Source: Cellulophaga lytica DSM 7489
GTDB taxonomy: Bacteria > Bacteroidota > Bacteroidia > Flavobacteriales > Flavobacteriaceae
Assembly: GCF_000190595.1 (NCBI RefSeq)
Contig: NC_015167.1
Location: 3,456,501 to 3,520,500, forward strand
DNA length: 64,000 nt
Reading direction: 5' to 3'
The notes under the pieces were generated by a model, which was given only the letters and a program-made list of their open reading frames with translations, made no database searches and was not told the DNA's origin. Shown here one piece after another: positions 62,201-64,000 of the stretch (position 1 is the first letter of the stretch; every line of letters starts with the position of its first letter). The translations under genes and the position numbers were made by a program.

Positions 62201-64000
62201 ACTAAATTAGGGCAACTACCGTCTCCTGTTTTTTCTACAATAAAATTGCCTATATCTGTTGTGCGGTATGTTCTTGGGGTACCATCTGGATCACCATCAT
62301 TTAACACAGTGTCACCAGCATCTACAACACCATTATTGTTATTATCTAGCACCCAGTTATATGCAGTAAACCCTTCACCTGCAGTTAATACTACAAAGTC
62401 TCCACATAATTGAACTGTTCTTGCTTGATTACAAGATGACAAGTCACTTAAAATTGAATTACTTGCTACTTCTGGATCTCTTGTACAAGCTCCAATAGAA
62501 GTTGCCCCTCCTTCATCTGTAAAAGTATTTGTATTTACTGTTCCTTGGTAGGTAGAATAAGCTACGTTTTCTAAAGTTGAAGAACAAGCTGCAACAAACT
62601 CTGAACAATTAGCTGTAATAGATACTTTTATTCTTATTACATATTCTGTATCCCCTACTTCTACCAGATTATCTGGTACAGTAAAGTTTAATGTATGGTT
62701 AGCAACATCATGTGTATAAGAAACTCCAGGAGCACCAGAAACATCTACACCATCTAAAATAACATTCTCTGGTAGTATATTTCTTATGGTATAATTTGTA
62801 GCATCATCATCTCCGGTATTTTGAAAACGCAACACATACTGCATTGTTTGTCCTAAAGTAACATCATCACCATTAATATCATTACCAGATAAATCTTCAA
62901 CAGTATTCCCTAGTAAAATTTCTGGAGCTAAAACTTCTACGTATGGTGCTGCTATTACAGTACCATCTGAAGGATCTACAACAGGTGTTCCTGCACCATA
63001 AAAGCCATCGTCTCCACCATCTGCATTATCGTCTTTATAATATTCATTAGCATCACTACAACCATCACCATCACTATCTAAATCTAAATGATCTGGAATA
63101 CCATCTCCATCTGTATCTAAATTAGCACAAAAACCAGAAAAAGAGTCTGTGTTATAAGCTAAAAAAGCGATATCTGCATCACTAGATAATTCTAAACGTA
63201 AAAATGCAACATCACCAATACTACTAGCTGGTATACCAAATTCTGATAATTCTATGGTTGCTAAACGGTAGTCTCTACTTGTGTTTGCAAAGAAAACACT
63301 ACCATTTGGGTAATACACATCTAAATCATAAGAACCAACTACGGTAGATAATGCTCCTGTACCTGAAGCACTTACTTGTACTGCATTACCTAAAGGAGCA
63401 CCACTAGCATCATATAAGCTAATAACGTGACCAGCTCCGCCTGGCTGGGCAATTTGTGTTAATAAAATATCTGGTATACCATCACCAACTGTAGCAGCTA
63501 CAATTGGGTCTATTTCATAAGTCCAACTGTTTCCTATATTTGCTATAGCTGTACCTAAATCTAAACCATTTTGTCCATTAGTTAATAATGGATTTAATGG
63601 ATCTGTAGTTGGGTCATTTACTACAGTTAAACCTAAAGCATTATTTACATCGCCATCATTAAGACTACCTTCTATAGTCATTTCACCATAGATATTATTA
63701 GAAGGTGTTAAGCCTAACCAATTAGATTCTGAAATAGTTAAGTCAGAGATACCATCATTGTTAGTATCAATACCATCCATTAAACCATTACTATTGGCAT
63801 CAAAAAGATCATCATCTATAACACCAGTAGAAAAAGTAGTTCCACCAGTAGTAAATGCCAATAACTCATGAGAAAGGTTTGGCCTTACGCTATTTTGACT
63901 TGCTGAAGAACTTCTCCAAAAATCATTAAAATTGGTAAAAATTTCAGTAACTGGAGTACCTCCCTGTATTGTTGAAGAAGGAGAAGTAAAAGTTACATCA
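53251..64000 (-). CDS. Giant SprB-like surface adhesin (5' end beyond the window)
   Basis: At least 3582 codons; the frame is open to base 64000, so the TTG at 63861 is not the start. In order from the window edge: a lectin-like region; calcium-binding thrombospondin type 3 repeats (TDGDGIPDHLDLDSDGDGCS, about 63130-63040); a DUF11-type domain (about 62920-62600); about 25 SprB-type repeats of roughly 80-90 residues with the pattern T-x-(IT)-x-C-N-G-D (e.g. ITNVSCNGDDDGSIVLNVTG); a jelly-roll inserted domain (about 60230-59610); and a C-terminal T9SS type B sorting domain (IPNFFTPDGDGQNDFWIPKN, then FDRYGREVYKL and GDYWYVIKL). SprB is the mobile gliding adhesin of flavobacteria. This one is a secreted cell-surface relative, for gliding or attachment. 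Ends in a strong terminator. Confidence 0.9.
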   Translation of the reverse strand, partial: DVTFTSPSSTIQGGTPVTEIFTNFNDFWRSSSASQNSVRPNLSHELLAFTTGGTTFSTGVIDDDLFDANSNGLMDGIDTNNDGISDLTISESNWLGLTPSNNIYGEMTIEGSLNDGDVNNALGLTVVNDPTTDPLNPLLTNGQNGLDLGTAIANIGNSWTYEIDPIVAATVGDGIPDILLTQIAQPGGAGHVISLYDASGAPLGNAVQVSASGTGALSTVVGSYDLDVYYPNGSVFFANTSRDYRLATIELSEFGIPASSIGDVAFLRLELSSDADIAFLAYNTDSFSGFCANLDTDGDGIPDHLDLDSDGDGCSDANEYYKDDNADGGDDGFYGAGTPVVDPSDGTVIAAPYVEVLAPEILLGNTVEDLSGNDINGDDVTLGQTMQYVLRFQNTGDDDATNYTIRNILPENVILDGVDVSGAPGVSYTHDVANHTLNFTVPDNLVEVGDTEYVIRIKVSITANCSEFVAACSSTLENVAYSTYQGTVNTNTFTDEGGATSIGACTRDPEVASNSILSDLSSCNQARTVQLCGDFVVLTAGEGFTAYNWVLDNNNNGVVDAGDTVLNDGDPDGTPRTYRTTDIGNFIVEKTGDGSCPNLVERITVERFGTTQTNPVLDYFNYVNSDANPDNDMQGEVIECPIDGSLLPKIYLCGAADEATIQLGITDAESITWEKLDEASCSDAGDDCANKNLTCTWNAVSNVDNFTATESGEYRVVVSYSGGCFSRFYFKVYKNELDIEYTSKNILCDTDGNIRVTNVGAGYGFQLVDAVSGAIVVPFSDNNGPNFDIATIGTYRVQVTQLNPADNTPIDGACIFETEDIGVREDIFSTEITTTPEDCNDGGTIKVQVSNALPNYSYELRLDDGSNGGAGSPLRIHPTETDNTYEFTGVTAGDYIVITSTQDGCLDTKNITVDKIEDLRLGAVTTANITCTSGVVDLTPTGGLPSPVYKMAIWSKDGSQLYTDEASIPDSAFTESTSFLFGYKGSPLTYFPNEDGEYTFIVKDGNGCYAISSPVTVEDLGTPQITATHSTITCADSATSTLTVNVTGGTAPYRYSLDDGTTYQTVNEFSNLAAGFYTITVMDASGETIDTGCKESIDYEIDQPFRLTASAAIIEDASCNPAGALVKILNPNGGDGTYEYSFNGGGTFSATDTANLAPGDYELVLRDGLGCTYEMEITVPDPITAPTFDTDVTYDCIGDGTITVTPSNTSDFRYVYKLNTVDNTPADNNVFTGVTNGTHTISVDYASALTASQSTLFYESFGSGATTQIAEIGSDYCYEPQSGAETACNRGPAGILVNGEYTVTNFVTNPVPSFRSPNDHTGLTDGRFLAIDVSTFSDVYAAPVLNGVLWSRNGIEVLPNQEITFSLWAYNLMQVGSSGNNPEMTIELVDGSGTVISSVATAEIPKNTNEDDWHNRTVTFNPGANTTVGIVIRNNVNSNDGNDLIIDDLRATQAPEACAQSAEITVIVEDNKEFSATLLGTTDPSCNGGSDGNIRFEVTNYDAVTGFEYSVDGGTNWVTSLTSPVTTAASLADGTYNVQVRKVSDNACITNFNATLTEPSVIVPSLGETSEYTCFNTGATLTASATGGSPGYEYQLERAADNSIVRAYQTEVDFINVTEGDYVVRVKDAKGCEVVLTTAVTVDKFEDIDFDLTATSCYDGANNATVTATVTSGNGNYNFRINGGAWITPTPSTSNIHTFTGLPNGSYDVEVTDAFGCVSATQTIVIQPNLNATVDVVDVSSCADGSITVDATGGDGNLAYAFVPTTTPVTAADFSGTDTFVVAAADAGTYDVYVWDNGAADPHCEFMETVTVNPATPLTFTATPTDPECYNGLGTIAVEVTSGIAPYTYEIIDIDNAGASNETVTNVINNTKTFYNLNPGNYTINITDASGCTVTTTPNVTINNPDELTADIIGVTPVTCTGTASDFGFRFDAYPSTLGTIEFSADGGATWTADNSVPGTSDRLTGYLSGESVYPSMRTVDGSGNTICQTDFPRYTIPYPLDNLDITIDAVVVNCNELQVKVQGSQGTPGYEYAFSDDPANFNPAAATWIAGGSVNDSSGSAVTVPAGHGNYLWTGLTPGRTYVFYVRDFNGCVRQSDVNVNDIVDPLPLDVDFTSTPSCDGSDNATIDFTITDNAAPFGTQYRWELFNMAGNIIRSSGNGTTPGMAGTIVTFDSNLQITNLAPDEYYIVVTEIDGATDTCISASENVLLEELEPITATLTKLEDIACDSPGLIAVENITGGGGTYTFTLTDPSATVIATGTPDNPLEIPAGSVAGNYTVSISDQYGCEYPLGTINMSLAANPTIDGVDVDNCDTSATVTVNTTIGDSSTLVYSIDGGANYVSNGGVFNNVAVGTYTIFVKDGNGCTDSFATEVFPTLQASATLEQSLGCTNDAEILISASEGSGNYEYRILDSSSVEVIGRTAFTTSVTATVSATDIYSVEVFDTNTTTPECVRTFTVNVPAAIQPDFTATATDLTCNSSADGIIKITEVNNGNNPLSYSIVPNVATYDATTNSFSGLPAGSYDVTGTGPNGCVTTRTSIVVAEPSIVAFDTPVVNNFGCTTDNSTNNATIVLNEASITGGSNTYSRYEFEDVATGDILQTGTTATYIYTDFAGGDVIVRVFDDRGCSAEQTVNVPAYNQLLSADVVVTDAIACSNAGEDIRVEVTGSITSYTTGANPGDYQFTVLPSGTPQASNVFADLQPGTHTILIENTATGCQITAEHIVSEPNTFDVEVNVLSDVICFGDEGQISLTMSDATYTGGFTYRVYQTNNTPADPSDDGIAIRSGTSVDFGPTAPINVPAGNYRVEVIQDGFPDCTQDRLFNIKSPSAVLALDPIATEDVGCTNDMGTANIKPTGGLAPYTITIVNNVTMATETVNGVNSYLFQNLAAGQYTVTVDDALGCSNSFSNAFNLVVPDPITGNISTTALVCYGDSDATATYTVNARNVTTTYKYVLNKYTDASGSTLESSSVSQSADTFTNLSAGFYSISVTDAMNCAVESSIVEIVDPLEPNARLITTAALGCTIGAELELSAVGGTAPYTWSADGVTFTPMNNANGANTHVFSGVADGTYQYYVRDNFNCISTVSNVVVIDPIAPLTLVVDESAAVINCNGESTAVITARADGGLGNYEYGLFADAALTNQVRAYQTSETFADLPMGTYYVNVQSEDCETLSSAINITEPTALSVTPDITNVSCNGDDDGSIVLNVTGGTGNYQYAISPDLNRFDDENTFDELVAGDYSVIVQDANGCFELIEFTITEPLELEMSLTSTAEICAGEEDGTITVTATGGTAPYSTSINSNDDADFVEGRMSFADLAAGTYVIFVKDAMGCITNEVVEIEGGANLTASTEVVYECTGDTPNNSVAIIFEDPTVATDVLYGLDTTDPALMVLDPDFTNLAPGMHYITIAHANGCINTVDFEIEDFTPLQLIVEQQSINEITALATGGKPGYTYYFNDVDNGEDNTFYITKTDTYTVRVVDENGCESIQTIFMEFIDIEIPNFFTPDGDGQNDFWIPKNIDQFPDIYITIFDRYGREVYKLEDNEQGWDGLYQNTNLPTGDYWYVIKLNGESDDREFMGHFTLYR

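Noticed and set aside
63859-63861. TTG start for the giant adhesin at 63861
   Set aside because: The frame stays open to the window edge with plausible sequence; the true start lies outside.
53251-63861. Plus-strand frames inside the giant adhesin
   Set aside because: Low-complexity shadows of the repeats, no start context or family features.
1-64000. CRISPR array or insertion sequence
   Set aside because: No regularly spaced repeat with unique spacers, no cas gene, and no transposase or terminal inverted repeats found by reading.

Overview
The window reads as chromosome of a marine-type Flavobacteriaceae (Bacteroidota). The support is low G+C, promoters of the Bacteroidota type (TTG, about 19 nt, then TAnnTTTG), a giant SprB-repeat surface protein with a type B type IX secretion (T9SS) sorting domain, a CarboxypepD_reg-type TonB receptor, a PL7 alginate lyase lipoprotein, and the ftsK-lolA-lptG-ribBA gene order. 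Species cannot be named from the sequence alone.

Layout. 1-5.3 kb: core operon ftsK (5' cut by the window edge), lolA-like carrier, LptF/LptG-family permease, and ribBA with a degenerate cyclohydrolase half. 5.4-8.1 kb: minus-strand DegT/DnrJ/EryC1 aminotransferase, nitroreductase and TauE/SafE-type permease. 8.2-13.1 kb: a probable metal-uptake locus made of a Cys/His-rich small membrane protein, a TonB-dependent receptor, two His-rich DUF4625-like lipoproteins and a Fur-family repressor. Both ends carry the same direct-repeat candidate operator. 13.1-17.1 kb: a gene remnant, two small hypothetical or RDD genes, a tandem 185-bp structured repeat, tRNA-Ser(UGA), a TrmL/SpoU methyltransferase and the PL7 lyase. 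17.1-27.5 kb: a minus-strand defence island, hsdR - wHTH/nuclease gene - hsdM - hsdS - decayed gene - mcrB - mcrC. 27.8-30.9 kb: a stress cluster of two tandem universal stress proteins, an ArsC-fold protein without its cysteines and two small proteins, with two Crp/Fnr-like palindromes. 31-53.1 kb: a long accessory stretch of small, mostly unnamed genes (two DUF4272 proteins, DUF6882-, DUF3806-, DUF3592- and DUF1287-like proteins, a P-loop kinase and a PLD-like gene), plus a flavin monooxygenase, an unusual 622-residue PLP enzyme and a LytS/LytT two-component pair. Two genes here are broken by single-base shifts in homopolymers. 53.2-64 kb: the 3' 10.7 kb of a giant SprB-like adhesin gene, open to the window edge.

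How the genes fit together. The metal locus looks self-contained: His-rich lipoproteins and the small protein would handle a transition metal (zinc is my inference), the TonB receptor would import it, and the Fur-family protein would repress both its own promoter and the operon promoter through TTGCAT direct repeats. The defence island couples a complete type I restriction-modification system to a McrBC-type enzyme. An extra nuclease with two winged-helix-like modules lies between the R and M genes, and a dead gene lies between the two systems. The most novel-looking items are the nuclease inside the type I operon, the shared operator of the metal locus, three near-identical leaderless-type starts, and the duplicated structured unit beside tRNA-Ser.
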